From the NCBI RefSeq assembly GCF_040529185.1, contig NZ_CP159510.1:2666001-2730000 (forward strand): a stretch of DNA of 64,000 nt, read 5' to 3'. Positions 54,398-64,000 of the stretch are shown piece by piece. Position 1 is the first letter of the stretch, and each line of letters begins with the position of its first letter. The translations under genes and the position numbers were made by a program. The stretch comes from Sporolactobacillus sp. Y61. Lineage in GTDB: Bacteria; Bacillota; Bacilli; Bacillales; Sporolactobacillaceae. The notes beneath the pieces were generated by a model, which saw only the letters and a program-made list of their open reading frames with translations, searched no databases and was not told the origin of the DNA.

Positions 54398-54965
54398 AAA
54401 GCCGTCTCTCCTTTATATATTTTATCACTTCATCAGGCATCAGGTAACGGCAGGAGCGTCCCTGCTTCAGCCTTTTCCTGATCATACTTGATGAGATATC
54501 AATCAGAGGCATATCGATATAGGTAACGTCTGCATGAGCAGGATTTCCAGTTGCATAACCCTTTCGCTGGAAACCGATAAAAGAAGTCAGTCTGCGCAAT
54601 TCTTCTATTCCATGCCACAGAGGCAGATCATCGACCATATCTGCTCCCAGTATAAAATAAAATTTATTGTCAGGTTCGTTTGCTTTCAGTTCCCGTAATG
54701 TATCTACGGTATAAGAAAGTCCCTTTCTCTTTATTTCGACCAGCGAGCATTTGAAATGGGCGTTACTCCTGATTGCCCGCCTGACCATCTCGACACGATC
54801 ATTCGCATCGGTATGGGCTGTTTTACCCTGAATATGAGGGGGCCGGTAACTGGGCATGAACCAGACTTCATCAAGTGCACAGGATTCCATGGCTTCTTCG
54901 GCAATCAGGAGATGGGCCAGATGCGGCGGATCAAAGGTGCCCCCAAGCAGTCCTATTCTCTTCAT
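54387..54965 (-). CDS. nadD: Nicotinate-nucleotide adenylyltransferase
   Basis: A 192-residue enzyme that makes deamido-NAD from NaMN and ATP. The nucleotidyltransferase motif GGTFDPPHLAHL is at the N-terminus and the second motif ISSSMIRKRLKQG near the C-terminus. It overlaps yhbY by four bases upstream and yqeK by eleven downstream, so it is part of a tight operon. Confidence 0.96.
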   Translation of the reverse strand: MKRIGLLGGTFDPPHLAHLLIAEEAMESCALDEVWFMPSYRPPHIQGKTAHTDANDRVEMVRRAIRSNAHFKCSLVEIKRKGLSYTVDTLRELKANEPDNKFYFILGADMVDDLPLWHGIEELRRLTSFIGFQRKGYATGNPAHADVTYIDMPLIDISSSMIRKRLKQGRSCRYLMPDEVIKYIKERRLYED

Positions 54966-55276
54966 CCCTGTTTTCTTCCCCGTCTTTCCGGAAGTTCAAT
55001 CCGTCTGTGTTTTTCCGATTCCCTGTATAAAACAAAAGTGTGTCCGATCACCTGAACCAGTTCCGATGTCGTCTTCTTCGCACAGAGCGTGCCGGCTTCT
55101 CGGACGTCTTCAAAAGTATTCTGGAGCAAAGAGACTTTAATTAATTCTCTTTTATCCAGAACAGCACTTAATTCATGATAAAGCTGATCCTGTAATCCGG
55201 ATTTTCCAATCTGAAAGACTGGTTTAAGCGGATGAGCCAGTTTTTTTAAATACTTGATTTGTTTTCCAGTCAGCAT
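54962..55276 (-). CDS. yhbY: YhbY-family (CRM domain) RNA-binding protein
   Basis: A 104-residue CRM-domain protein (LTGKQIKYLKKLAHPLKPVFQIGKSGL) associated with 50S precursors. The GxxG RNA-binding loop is IGKSG. The extended basic tail (RRIELPERRGRKQG) is usual. In B. subtilis (yqeI) aroE precedes it; here yqeH is directly upstream with a 29-base gap, so aroE is absent. Confidence 0.93.
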   Translation of the reverse strand: MLTGKQIKYLKKLAHPLKPVFQIGKSGLQDQLYHELSAVLDKRELIKVSLLQNTFEDVREAGTLCAKKTTSELVQVIGHTFVLYRESEKHRRIELPERRGRKQG

Positions 55277-55305
55277 ACTTACGTTAAATTCCCTTCCCTT
55301 TCAAT

Positions 55306-56405
55306 TTACCCTTTGATGATGGAGGATCGCATCGAAATGTCTATTCCTTCAGGCGCCCGGGCCAAAATGATAGCGCCCTCACCCTTTACTGAAATCCATC
55401 CAAGACCTGAGAACACAATATCTGTATCCCTGTCCCGGGTTTTCATCTCGCATTGCATGAACTTCAGTGGTTGGGTGATTCCTGCCGGCGGAGCAAGCAT
55501 CCTGCCAAATTGACTGGCATACAGTTCATCCGCGTGTTCCGTCTTTGTCCGATGAACAGGCAGCGCATTTGCCACATAGACGATCAGGGATCTTTTGCCC
55601 GGTCCGGAATAATCGATACGGCCGATTCCCCGAGAAAGAGCGTCTGATCCTCGCCCAGCTGGTAGACTCTCGGTTTGATTTCTTTATTGGGCATGATTTT
55701 TTTATATTCACCGGAACTGACAAAATGGGCAGCCTGATGCGGATTAATGACACCCGGCGTGTCATACAGTACGCGACCATCGTCAAGAGGGATACCGATA
55801 AAATCAAGGGTGGTTCCTGGAAAATGCGATGTCGTAATGACAGATTTCCCGCCGGAAGCTGCCCGGATCAGATGATTAATAAAAGTTGATTTACCCACAT
55901 TTGCTGCACCGACAATATAAACATCCCGGCCCCGTCTGTAATGATCGATACGGCTGCTGACTTCATCAATGCCATGGTTTTTCGCTGCGCTGATCAGCAG
56001 AACATCCACCGGGTGAATACCCTTCGCTTTAGCTGAGCGTTTCAGCCAGCTTTTCAATTTATTCGGATTCGTCGATCTGGGAAGCAGATCTTCTTTATTA
56101 CCGACCAGGAGCACCGGATTGTTCCCGATGAAGCGGGTCAGATCATCAACCCAGCTGCCGGAGACATCAAAAATATCGATCAGATATACGATCAGGGCGT
56201 CCACAGAAGCAATTTGCGAAAGAAGCGAAAGAAAATTCTCTCCCTTCATGGGTACATCCTCAATTTCGTTATAATGTCTCAGTCGAAAACAGCGTCTGCA
56301 ATAGACCGGCTGGCGGTCGAGTGCCGCAGGAGGGGCATAACCGGGTTCATGCTCGTTTTCTGTCTGAATTTTCACGCCGCAACCTTCACAAAAGATGTCG
56401 GTCAT
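55306..56405 (-). pseudogene. yqeH: Ribosome-assembly GTPase YqeH, frameshifted in the C-terminal domain
   Basis: A circularly permuted GTPase for 30S assembly. The first frame (55584-56405, 273 codons) holds the N-terminal zinc finger (CEGCGVKIQ ... YCRRCFRLRHY), G4 NKEDLLP, G1 GAANVGKSTFINHL and G3 DTPG. It then shifts in a C-run (55628-55631): adding one G restores the GGIGRIDYSGPGKRS segment and joins the second frame (55306-55575), which contains VHRTKTEHADELY and DIVFSGLGWISV. YqeH is essential in B. subtilis, so a sequencing error is more likely than true loss. Confidence 0.9.
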
Positions 56406-56411
56406 TTCGCC

Positions 56412-56927
56412 TCAGTCCTCCCACTTCAGCCAGCCACGCCGACGCATTCTGGCCATAATAAAACGCTCAAGTATCCGATTGAACCGGGTTGTCCATGCAT
56501 CACTCTGCGCAATCGGCGAAACAAGAATAGTATGCGCCCCTACTTTATTACCGCCCCACACATCAGTCATAATCTGATCACCGACCACGACCACCTGATC
56601 TTCACTGAGATTCATTTTACGGATGGCCCGTCGGAATCCATAAGGCAATGGTTTCTGAGCGCGATAAATATAGGGCACTCCTGCCGGATCAGAAAAAGTC
56701 CGAACCCGCTGTTCACTGTTATTTGACACAATCATGGACATGATACCGGCTTTCTCAAGCGAATGAAACCACTCAATCAATGCCGGTGTGATTCGTGGTT
56801 CATTCCAGGCAACGAGCGTATTGTCCAGATCTGTAATCAAACCTCTGATCCCCTTTGCGATCAATAACTCCGGACTTATATCTAAAATTTTATTTACGTG
56901 TTCGTCTGGCAAAAAATTTTTAAGCAA
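56412..56927 (-). CDS. yqeG: HAD-family phosphatase YqeG
   Basis: A 171-residue HAD hydrolase of the YqeG family. The nucleophile motif is ITDLDNTLVAWN, motif II is MIVSNNSE and motif III/IV is VVVGDQIMTDVWGGNK. Related proteins dephosphorylate phosphatidylglycerophosphate in other organisms; the role in Bacillus is not settled. The start is TTG at 56927 after GAGGTG. It is first in its operon and seven bases before yqeH. Confidence 0.93.
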   Translation of the reverse strand: MLKNFLPDEHVNKILDISPELLIAKGIRGLITDLDNTLVAWNEPRITPALIEWFHSLEKAGIMSMIVSNNSEQRVRTFSDPAGVPYIYRAQKPLPYGFRRAIRKMNLSEDQVVVVGDQIMTDVWGGNKVGAHTILVSPIAQSDAWTTRFNRILERFIMARMRRRGWLKWED

Positions 56928-56973
56928 TGACTTAGCACCTCAGCTTCTGATTACATTTTCCCACATGTTGTCT

Positions 56974-56982
56974 ATTATACCA
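56974..56982 (-). promoter_or_regulatory. Extended -10 promoter of the yqeG operon
   Basis: On the minus strand TG-G-TATAAT is a perfect extended -10 about 50 bases before the yqeG start. No strong -35 is seen. Confidence 0.55.
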
Positions 56983-57093
56983 AGTCCAACCGCAAATTTT
57001 TTAAAAATACAGCTTCTGACGTCTGCTCTCATTATGCAGGAACATCGACCAAAAGAACATAAATATTTCGACATTGGTCGACAAACCTGTTTT

Positions 57094-57192
57094 TGTGGAT
57101 AACCTTGTCCACATTTGTAACATGAAAAAGTGTACGATTTCCGGACTATGTAATAAAAAACATTCATTTTATCCACCGTTGGCTGTGGATAA
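57094..57192. promoter_or_regulatory. DnaA-box cluster upstream of sda
   Basis: Four 9-mers match the DnaA box TTATCCACA: perfect copies in inverse orientation at 57094-57102 and 57184-57192 (TGTGGATAA), and one-mismatch copies at 57105-57113 (TTGTCCACA) and 57169-57177 (TTATCCACC). They lie 90-190 bases upstream of sda, whose transcription is DnaA-dependent in B. subtilis. Confidence 0.85.
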
Positions 57193-57200
57193 ATGAGTGT

Positions 57201-57229
57201 TTGTCGATCATACCAGATCATGCTAGAGT
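57201..57229 (+). promoter_or_regulatory. Candidate sigma-A promoter of sda
   Basis: TTGTCG (57201-57206) and TAGAGT (57224-57229) are separated by 17 bases. The last DnaA box ends nine bases upstream of the -35. Confidence 0.55.
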
Positions 57230-57281
57230 AATTCTAGAGGACTTGAACTTGTGGAAAGGAAGTGCCCCATAAAGGGATAAA

Positions 57282-57428
57282 ATGGAAAATCTTTCTGATG
57301 AAATGTTGGTTGAAGCTTATGTAAAGGCAAAGAAATATGATTTGAGTGACGAGTTCATTAAACTTATCGAAGGTGAAATCTCCAGAAGAAAGCTTAATCG
57401 CTCCCTGCATCAGCAGCAGCTGATCTGA
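57282..57428 (+). CDS. sda: Sporulation checkpoint inhibitor Sda
   Basis: A 48-residue helical-hairpin protein (MENLSDEMLVEAY, DEFIKLIEGEISRRKLNRSL) matching Sda, which binds the dimerisation domain of sporulation histidine kinases and blocks phosphorelay while replication is active or disturbed. AAAGGGAT precedes the ATG. It lies beside yqeG as in B. subtilis, with DnaA boxes in front. A likely target type, a soluble sporulation kinase, is encoded at 11612-12601. Confidence 0.9.
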   Translation: MENLSDEMLVEAYVKAKKYDLSDEFIKLIEGEISRRKLNRSLHQQQLI

Positions 57429-57450
57429 TACCCTCTATGGCAGAAAAAGC

Positions 57451-57480
57451 AGCCGGATGCTGCCTGCTATCCGGCTATTT
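57451..57480 (+). terminator. Terminator after sda
   Basis: An eight-base perfect stem (AGCCGGAT / ATCCGGCT) is followed by ATTT, a short T-run. Confidence 0.6.
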
Positions 57481-57553
57481 AAAAAAGGGACGTTTTTTCC
57501 AGGTCTAATAAGGAAGTCCGCTCTGCCCGGGACTCCCCTGTCCAGACCGGACA

Positions 57554-57646
57554 TTAATACACGTATGCTGCTCCGACAATGATTAGCAGAATAAACAGAA
57601 CAACAAGCAATGCAAATCCTGATCCATAACCGCCTGAGTAACTCAT
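57554..57646 (-). CDS. YjcZ-family sporulation mini-protein
   Basis: A 30-residue protein (MSYSGGYGSGFALLVVLFIL then a second half of the membrane segment ending GAAYVY). It is closely related to the 37-residue protein at 6627. The ATG at 57646 has AAGGAG about ten bases upstream. It lies between sda and sigK, among sporulation genes. Confidence 0.8.
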   Translation of the reverse strand: MSYSGGYGSGFALLVVLFILLIIVGAAYVY

Positions 57647-57828
57647 CTACTATCAGCTCCTTAAAAGAAAGTACAATATACTTTATTCTCCGCCACTTTC
57701 TTTGACTGGGCATCTGAAAATCTGTCAGCCAGGTCAGTCTCCAGGTACAGGCACGGGACATGATGAATGCCCATAAACTAAAAGATAACAGCTTACGCAT
57801 TCATTATGTGTCTGGGGAGTGGATCAAT

Positions 57829-58530
57829 ATGCTTTCAGTCGCTACCGGAATGGCCTGCATGTTTAAACAGATTCTGCTGCTTGTTTCTTATGTAAAGAAC
57901 AATGCTTTCCCGCAACCCCTGTCACCTTCTGAAGAACAGGAATATCTGCGTCTGATGGCAGAAGGAGATCAGGACGCACGCAACAAATTAATTGAACACA
58001 ATCTCCGCCTTGTCGCCCATATTGTCAAAAAGTTCAACAATACCAAAGAAGATACGGACGATCTGATATCCATCGGCACGATCGGGCTGATTAAAGCTAT
58101 TGAAAGTTATTCAAGTGGAAAAGGGACGAAACTGGCGACATTTGCCGCCAGATGTATAGAAAATGAAATACTGATGCATTTACGGGGGCTGAAAAAGACG
58201 CGGAAGGACGTTTCTCTGAATGACCCGATTGGTCAGGATAAGGAAGGAAATGCGATCTCTCTGATCGATATTCTGAAGTCGAGAAACAAAGATATTGTCG
58301 ATGAAATTTCACTGATTCTGGAAACAAAAAAAATTTACGGGGCCCTGGATGTACTGGATACGCGGGAAAGAGAGGTCATCATCGACAGATTCGGACTGAA
58401 TAATCAGGATGAACTCACGCAGCGCGAAATCGCAGAAAAACTGTCCATTTCCCGCAGTTATGTCTCCCGAATTGAAAAAAGAGCGCTGATGAAACTTTTT
58501 TATGAAATATACCGCAGGCCGGGTCGTTAA
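57829..58530 (+). CDS. sigK: Sporulation sigma factor SigK (pro-sigma K)
   Basis: A 233-residue late mother-cell sigma factor. The N-terminal pro-sequence ([31 protein letters not shown]) is typical and is removed by SpoIVFB. Region 2 has [12 protein letters not shown] and [15 protein letters not shown], region 4 ends [18 protein letters not shown]. The gene is continuous, unlike B. subtilis 168 where the skin element splits it into spoIVCB and spoIIIC. The ATG at 57829 follows GGGGAG; the longer frame from 57760 lacks a ribosome site. Confidence 0.95.
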   Translation: MLSVATGMACMFKQILLLVSYVKNNAFPQPLSPSEEQEYLRLMAEGDQDARNKLIEHNLRLVAHIVKKFNNTKEDTDDLISIGTIGLIKAIESYSSGKGTKLATFAARCIENEILMHLRGLKKTRKDVSLNDPIGQDKEGNAISLIDILKSRNKDIVDEISLILETKKIYGALDVLDTREREVIIDRFGLNNQDELTQREIAEKLSISRSYVSRIEKRALMKLFYEIYRRPGR

Positions 58531-58634
58531 TTTTTCACCTCTCACAGGTTGATGAAACATCATTTCTCTTTTTTCTTTTCCGGTACCATGATACACTAAG
58601 GGCAGAGAAAATGAATGATGGGAAGTGAAACGGA

Positions 58635-58931
58635 TTGGAATCTGACTCTGAAACCAAACATGTACATGTCATCGTTGAAGGTAAGGTACAGGCTGTGGGA
58701 TTTCGATATTTTACCTGGCAGACAGCGCGTGAACTAAAAATTACCGGATGGGTGAGAAACCGGGATGATGGCAGCGTGGAAATTGAAGCAGAAGGGAAAA
58801 CGGATGCTGTAAACACATTTGTTAATCAAATAAAAAAGGGAAGTCCATTTTCTAAAGTCAGGCATGTGGATGTGCAGGTTTATAAACACAGCGGGAACTT
58901 TTCAACATTTGAGATCCGGGATATGTACTGA
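58635..58931 (+). CDS. acyP: Acylphosphatase
   Basis: A 98-residue enzyme that hydrolyses acyl phosphates. The signature GKVQAVGFRYFTW contains the phosphate-binding Arg, and GWVRNRDDGSVEIEAEG contains the catalytic Asn. The start is TTG at 58635 with GGAAGTGA upstream. It is alone on the plus strand with a strong terminator. Confidence 0.95.
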   Translation: MESDSETKHVHVIVEGKVQAVGFRYFTWQTARELKITGWVRNRDDGSVEIEAEGKTDAVNTFVNQIKKGSPFSKVRHVDVQVYKHSGNFSTFEIRDMY

Positions 58932-58988
58932 TCCCGGTGAACATTTCCGGCTGGCCAGAAAACACAACCGAACATACATTTGAGCTTT

Positions 58989-59041
58989 AACAGGGCAGCG
59001 ATGATCACGTCCGCACGGTTTTCATCGCTGCCCTGTTTTTC
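58989..59041 (+). terminator. Terminator after acyP
   Basis: A 16-base stem (58989-59004 / 59022-59037, AACAGGGCAGCGATGA paired) is followed by TTTT. Confidence 0.9.
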
Positions 59042-59114
59042 ACTTACGGATAACCTTACACGTACAAACTAGAGATCGCAGGAAGCCTCACGCAGGCAAG
59101 TTTCTTTCGGGCGC

Positions 59115-59348
59115 TCACTGATCATCCATCTGCTCTTCTTTTAATTTCGTTGTCCTCCAGTAGAAGAAAACAGACGCCAGCAGGAATGAAAAGCTGGTTA
59201 TCATCAGAACTTCTATTTTCCATGGTTCGACTAACATGTCCGGAATCACTGTTCCGATATACATAAATAAGCTGATAAACAGGCAAAGCATCCCTGTTCT
59301 GCGACAATCTGCTATTCTCTCATCCAGATGTTTCCCCTGATCTCCCAT
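59115..59348 (-). CDS. yrhC: YrhC-family membrane protein
   Basis: A 77-residue protein with two membrane segments (about residues 20-37 and 46-64). Size, topology and position after mccB match YrhC of B. subtilis, where it ends the mtnN-mccA-mccB operon. Here a terminator separates it from mccB. The ATG at 59348 is six bases after GGAGGG. Function is unknown. Confidence 0.75.
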   Translation of the reverse strand: MGDQGKHLDERIADCRRTGMLCLFISLFMYIGTVIPDMLVEPWKIEVLMITSFSFLLASVFFYWRTTKLKEEQMDDQ

Positions 59349-59412
59349 AACCATCCCTCCGTACCTATTACTCTATCATGACAGATAAAGATTTTGTACG
59401 GTATTTTATGAC

Positions 59413-59441
59413 AAAAAAACTGCCCGGATTTCCGGACAGTT
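59413..59441 (-). terminator. Terminator after mccB
   Basis: AACTGTCCGG pairs with CCGGGCAGTT (one G-U pair) with a four-base loop, followed by TTTTT on the minus strand. Confidence 0.88.
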
Positions 59442-59457
59442 CCCATAGCCTATTTAT

Positions 59458-61541
<2,084 letters not shown>

Positions 61542-61574
61542 CAAGATTCCCCCATATATTTTTTTCAGAAGACA

Positions 61575-61685
61575 TCAGTCGGTGCTGCAACAGACATCTG
61601 CCTCGGAAAAATATACAAAGCGTTTAAAGCTGACGGCGCCAGCACGTCCACCTGACATGTCAGGCACTATATCCTGTTTATCCAT
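61575..61685 (-). CDS. Small ORF between mtnN and mccA, Cys-Cys near its end
   Basis: A 36-codon ORF starting MDKQDIVPDMSGGRAG and ending DVCCSTD. AAGGAG (inside mtnN) lies ten bases before its ATG, and it overlaps the last eight bases of mtnN. It ends about 34 bases before mccA. I do not recognise it. It could be a small protein or a leader peptide whose translation through the Cys codons senses cysteine supply for mccA-mccB. Confidence 0.5.
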   Translation of the reverse strand: MDKQDIVPDMSGGRAGAVSFKRFVYFSEADVCCSTD

Positions 61686-62385
61686 GTGTTTCCATCTCCT
61701 TAAGCAGTGCAAGTACAAACTCAGCCGAGTTTTTTGCCGCTTTTTCAAGAAATTGATCAAATGAAATTTCCGATTGCTTTCCGGCAATATCAGACAGCGC
61801 TCTGACAATGAGAAAAGGAACGCCAAACTGGTAACAGACCTGAGCAATAGCAGCAGCTTCCATCTCAACCGCCTTCAGCTCCGGCAGCAGGTGCTTCAAT
61901 GCATCGATTCGATCTGAATCGGACATAAATGAATCTCCGCTTCCAATTACGCCATGGACCGTTCTGTGTCCGGTGATCACTTTTTGGGCTGCATCTGTTG
62001 CTATTTCCGACAAGTGCCCGTCTGGTATAAAAGCAGGGGGCATACCGGGGATCTGACCATACTGATAGCCAAATGCCGTTGCATCCGCATCATGGTGAAT
62101 AACCCTGGAGGAAATCACAACATCGCCAATATCCAGGGCCGCATCCGTACCACCTGCAGATCCTGTATTGATCACTGCATCCGGGTGAAAATGATCAATC
62201 AAAAGTGTTGTTCCGATTGATGCATTAACTTTGCCAATCCCGGACTGCAGTAATACCGTCTCGATCCCTGCCAGTTTCCCGGAGAAAAACCGGGAATGTG
62301 CGATCTCCGTCTCCTTTGGCTGGTCCATTTTGCTTTTAAGGATATGGATTTCCTCTTCCATTGCTCCGATCAATCCCAGTCTCAT
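61678..62385 (-). CDS. mtnN: 5'-methylthioadenosine/S-adenosylhomocysteine nucleosidase
   Basis: A 235-residue nucleosidase (MRLGLIGAMEEEI at the start, STGSAGG-type NTGSAGGTDAALDIGD, and the C-terminal VEMEAAAIAQV and ALSDIAG motifs with the catalytic Glu and Asp). It releases adenine from SAH and MTA, giving S-ribosylhomocysteine. The ATG at 62385 is seven bases after GGAGG. It follows yrrT, whose product may supply SAH, and feeds the mccAB pathway. Confidence 0.96.
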   Translation of the reverse strand: MRLGLIGAMEEEIHILKSKMDQPKETEIAHSRFFSGKLAGIETVLLQSGIGKVNASIGTTLLIDHFHPDAVINTGSAGGTDAALDIGDVVISSRVIHHDADATAFGYQYGQIPGMPPAFIPDGHLSEIATDAAQKVITGHRTVHGVIGSGDSFMSDSDRIDALKHLLPELKAVEMEAAAIAQVCYQFGVPFLIVRALSDIAGKQSEISFDQFLEKAAKNSAEFVLALLKEMETHG

Positions 62386-62400
62386 CAATATACCTCCGAT

Positions 62401-63042
62401 TTAATCTTCTTTTATCGCAAGAATCATCCAGACAAATTCATTCATTTGTTTAAAATAGGGAACAAAATGATTCATCCGAAACATCTCATACAATTCTTTT
62501 CGCAGCGGATAATATTCAGTGCGGAGATCCTTAAGCAGATTATAATAGCCCTTCCGCTTTGCCTCCAGCTCGATTCTTTTACGCTCCATTTCACTTCCGA
62601 ACAGCGTATCTGCAAAAACGATTCTGCCCTGCGGGGTTAACAGCGTTCGATATTTTTCAAGAGCAACCGATTTTTCCTGATGGTTCAGGTGATGAAAAGC
62701 ATACGAACTGACAATACTGTTAATGGGTACATCCGGTGGCGTAAAATCAATGAAATCTCCATCTGATAAATTGATATTCGGCAGTTTTTCTTTTGCTTTC
62801 TCCCTCATTTTTTGTGAAGGCTCTATGCCATAAACTTCCAGACCCTTCTCAAGCAGTTTGCCGGTCAGATTGCCTGTTCCGACACCAAATTCCAAAACAG
62901 TGCCTCTGGCCTGTCCTGCGACTGCTTCAAGAATTTCAGGGTAGTTCTGGAAGACTTCGTGATACTCCGGAAGACCGCCGGCAACCGAGCGGTCATAATC
63001 AACCGCCCATTTATTAAACGCCTGAATAAATTCGCGTCCCAT
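62401..63042 (-). CDS. yrrT: YrrT-family SAM-dependent methyltransferase
   Basis: A 213-residue methyltransferase with SAM motif I VLEFGVGTGNLTGKLL, acidic motif VYGIEPS and the later FADTLFGSE segment. The N-terminal FNKWAVDYDRSV is typical of YrrT. The gene heads the yrrT-mtnN-mccA-mccB operon as in B. subtilis, where it is controlled by CymR; I could not confirm a CymR box. GGAGTGA precedes the ATG. Confidence 0.92.
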   Translation of the reverse strand: MGREFIQAFNKWAVDYDRSVAGGLPEYHEVFQNYPEILEAVAGQARGTVLEFGVGTGNLTGKLLEKGLEVYGIEPSQKMREKAKEKLPNINLSDGDFIDFTPPDVPINSIVSSYAFHHLNHQEKSVALEKYRTLLTPQGRIVFADTLFGSEMERKRIELEAKRKGYYNLLKDLRTEYYPLRKELYEMFRMNHFVPYFKQMNEFVWMILAIKED

Positions 63043-63154
63043 TTATATTCACTCCATTATATTCATCTTGCTGAGTTACACTATTCATATATTAAAGGTA
63101 TGATTAATTGGTTTAAAGGTAACACAATTCATCGTGCCAATCAATCACCAGAGA

Positions 63155-63185
63155 AAAGAAACCCGATCCAGAATACCGGACCGGG
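63155..63185 (-). terminator. Terminator after yrrS
   Basis: CCCGGTCC pairs with GGATCGGG (one mismatch) around an eight-base loop, followed on the minus strand by TTTCTTTTCTC. Confidence 0.7.
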
Positions 63186-63214
63186 ACAGGTACCTATACA
63201 AATACTTAACCGCT

Positions 63215-63835
63215 TTATTCACCGGGCTTTTTCAAATCGTCCGCCTGCCATTTTCCATCCTGATACACGAGATGAACGACATAGATCGACCCCTGTTCAT
63301 TTTTGGGAGACACACGTGCCAGAGAACTGTTTGGTGAACCTCCATTGCCCAGCCAGTGAATCGTCATATTACCTGATTCTATCCCTGTTGCTGCAGAGAT
63401 CGCCGCCACCTGGGCATTCCAGTCTGCAGAGCCAATTTCATAGGACGCCTGATGGCTTTCACCGGATCCCGCGGATGATGACGAAGAACTGCTTTCACCC
63501 GAAGCGGAACTGGCTGATTCATCATTTGGCACCTGCCCTGATTCATCAGATTCCGCTGATGAATCAGCCGCTGATGAGCCGTCCGTTGAAGAAGATTCGG
63601 AAGAACTGCCCGCCTGGTTTTCTGATGAGGAGACTCCCTGATTTTCCGACTGACCGGCTGGTTTTGCCGCCGGCCGGTCTGCCGATGTATTGAATACTGA
63701 AATAAGAATAATACATCCAACAGCCAGGATAAGCAGGGACACAATTCCGATGCTCCAGTTCAGGATCCGATCGGTTTTGCTTTTACGCCGCTCATAGCGG
63801 GATGAGTATCCTTTTCCCCGATGGTTTCTCATCAT
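63215..63835 (-). CDS. yrrS: YrrS-family (DUF1510) membrane-anchored protein
   Basis: A 206-residue protein with a basic N-terminus, one membrane segment (about residues 28-48), a long Ser/Glu/Ala-rich low-complexity linker (about residues 55-130) and a conserved C-terminal DUF1510 domain (SADWNAQVAAISAATGI to VYQDGKWQADDL). The linker is far richer in Ser than the rest of the window. GGAGG precedes the ATG at 63835. B. subtilis yrrS lies next to pbpI and near yrrT; the partner gene would be outside this window. Confidence 0.88.
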   Translation of the reverse strand: MMRNHRGKGYSSRYERRKSKTDRILNWSIGIVSLLILAVGCIILISVFNTSADRPAAKPAGQSENQGVSSSENQAGSSSESSSTDGSSAADSSAESDESGQVPNDESASSASGESSSSSSSAGSGESHQASYEIGSADWNAQVAAISAATGIESGNMTIHWLGNGGSPNSSLARVSPKNEQGSIYVVHLVYQDGKWQADDLKKPGE

Positions 63836-64000
63836 TCAGGTATCCTCCTTTTCAACACATGACAAAATCACATGATATAACCTTCGGAAGAGATAACGTG
63901 TCCTGTCGGTACATAGTATAAATCCACCACGAATAAGCCGCGATTTACGTCAGGACAGCAGCCCCATTTTATCCGTTATTCAACCTTTAAGATTTTCACA
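63836..64000. other. Upstream region of yrrS
   Basis: No coding frame with a ribosome site is seen up to the window edge. The yrrS promoter should be here; a TATACT on the minus strand near 63918 is a weak -10 candidate without a clear -35. Confidence 0.3.

Noticed and set aside
57080..57240. A replication origin
   Set aside because: The DnaA boxes sit beside sda and yqeG, not dnaA/dnaN, and no AT-rich unwinding element with the usual box array was seen; sda regulation explains them.

Overview
The window reads as a core chromosomal block of an endospore-forming, low-to-mid GC Bacillales bacterium. Gene content and order closely follow the Bacillus subtilis segment from yqg through yqf and yqe to yrh/yrr, with sporulation genes (yqfC, yqfD, gpr, sigK, sda, YjcZ-type mini-proteins), the late competence operon comEA-EB-EC with divergent comER, and Gram-positive signatures such as CIRCE/hrcA, ccpN and a PerR-type box. 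Several genes that B. subtilis carries in this block are absent from their expected places: sodA, the pst operon, cccA, glyQS, ppsR, spoIIP, rsmE, yqeM and aroE. Loss of sodA and cccA would suit a fermentative Sporolactobacillus-like spore former; that identification is inference from gene content only.

Layout. 1-8 kb: start of a ROK glucokinase, an unknown membrane protein, formyl-THF cyclo-ligase, rpmG, an MltG/YceG-like small protein, PBP2 (pbpA), dps with a PerR box inside its promoter, a YjcZ mini-protein, a YmaF histidine-repeat protein, and five tRNAs (Asn-Met-His-Ile2-Ser) with their own promoter and terminator. 8-18 kb: NfeD-like and LysM proteins, ispG, a nitroreductase, YqfX-like, a soluble sporulation-type histidine kinase, yqfT, nfo, yqfQ, ispH, yqfO and trmK. 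18-31 kb: sigA-dnaG-yqxD, ccpN, recO, yqzL, era, cdd, dgkA, ybeY, pgpH, phoH, yqfD and yqfC. 31-37 kb: floA, yqeY, rpsU, a Na/Pi transporter (divergent), mtaB and prmA. 37-45 kb: the hrcA-grpE-dnaK-dnaJ heat-shock operon, hemW, lepA and yqxA. 45-57 kb: gpr, rpsT, holA, com genes, rsfS-yqeK-nadD-yhbY-yqeH-yqeG. 57-64 kb: sda with a DnaA-box cluster, an uninterrupted sigK, acyP, and the methionine-to-cysteine reverse transsulfuration operon yrrT-mtnN-mccA-mccB, flanked by yrrS and yrhC.

Most genes lie on the minus strand in tight translationally coupled operons. The plus-strand exceptions are mostly single-gene or two-gene units with their own terminators. Themes are translation and ribosome assembly (era, ybeY, rsfS, yqeH, prmA, lepA, rpsU, rpsT, trmK, mtaB), replication (dnaG, holA, sda), envelope (pbpA, dgkA, pgpH, floA) and MEP isoprenoid steps (ispG, ispH).

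The most notable sequence-level observations are not a new system. Three genes (cdd, prmA, yqeH) are each broken by one apparently missing G/C, in one case fusing cdd in frame to era; this pattern points to consensus errors more than to biology. Two copies of a hairpin repeat sit exactly where ppsR and yqeM are missing. One tRNA-Ile2 gene lacks the near-universal U33. A 36-codon ORF ending near a Cys-Cys pair precedes mccA. A roughly 240-bp segment near 31 kb with hairpins on either side stays unexplained. I found no CRISPR array, prophage, rRNA operon or complete insertion sequence.
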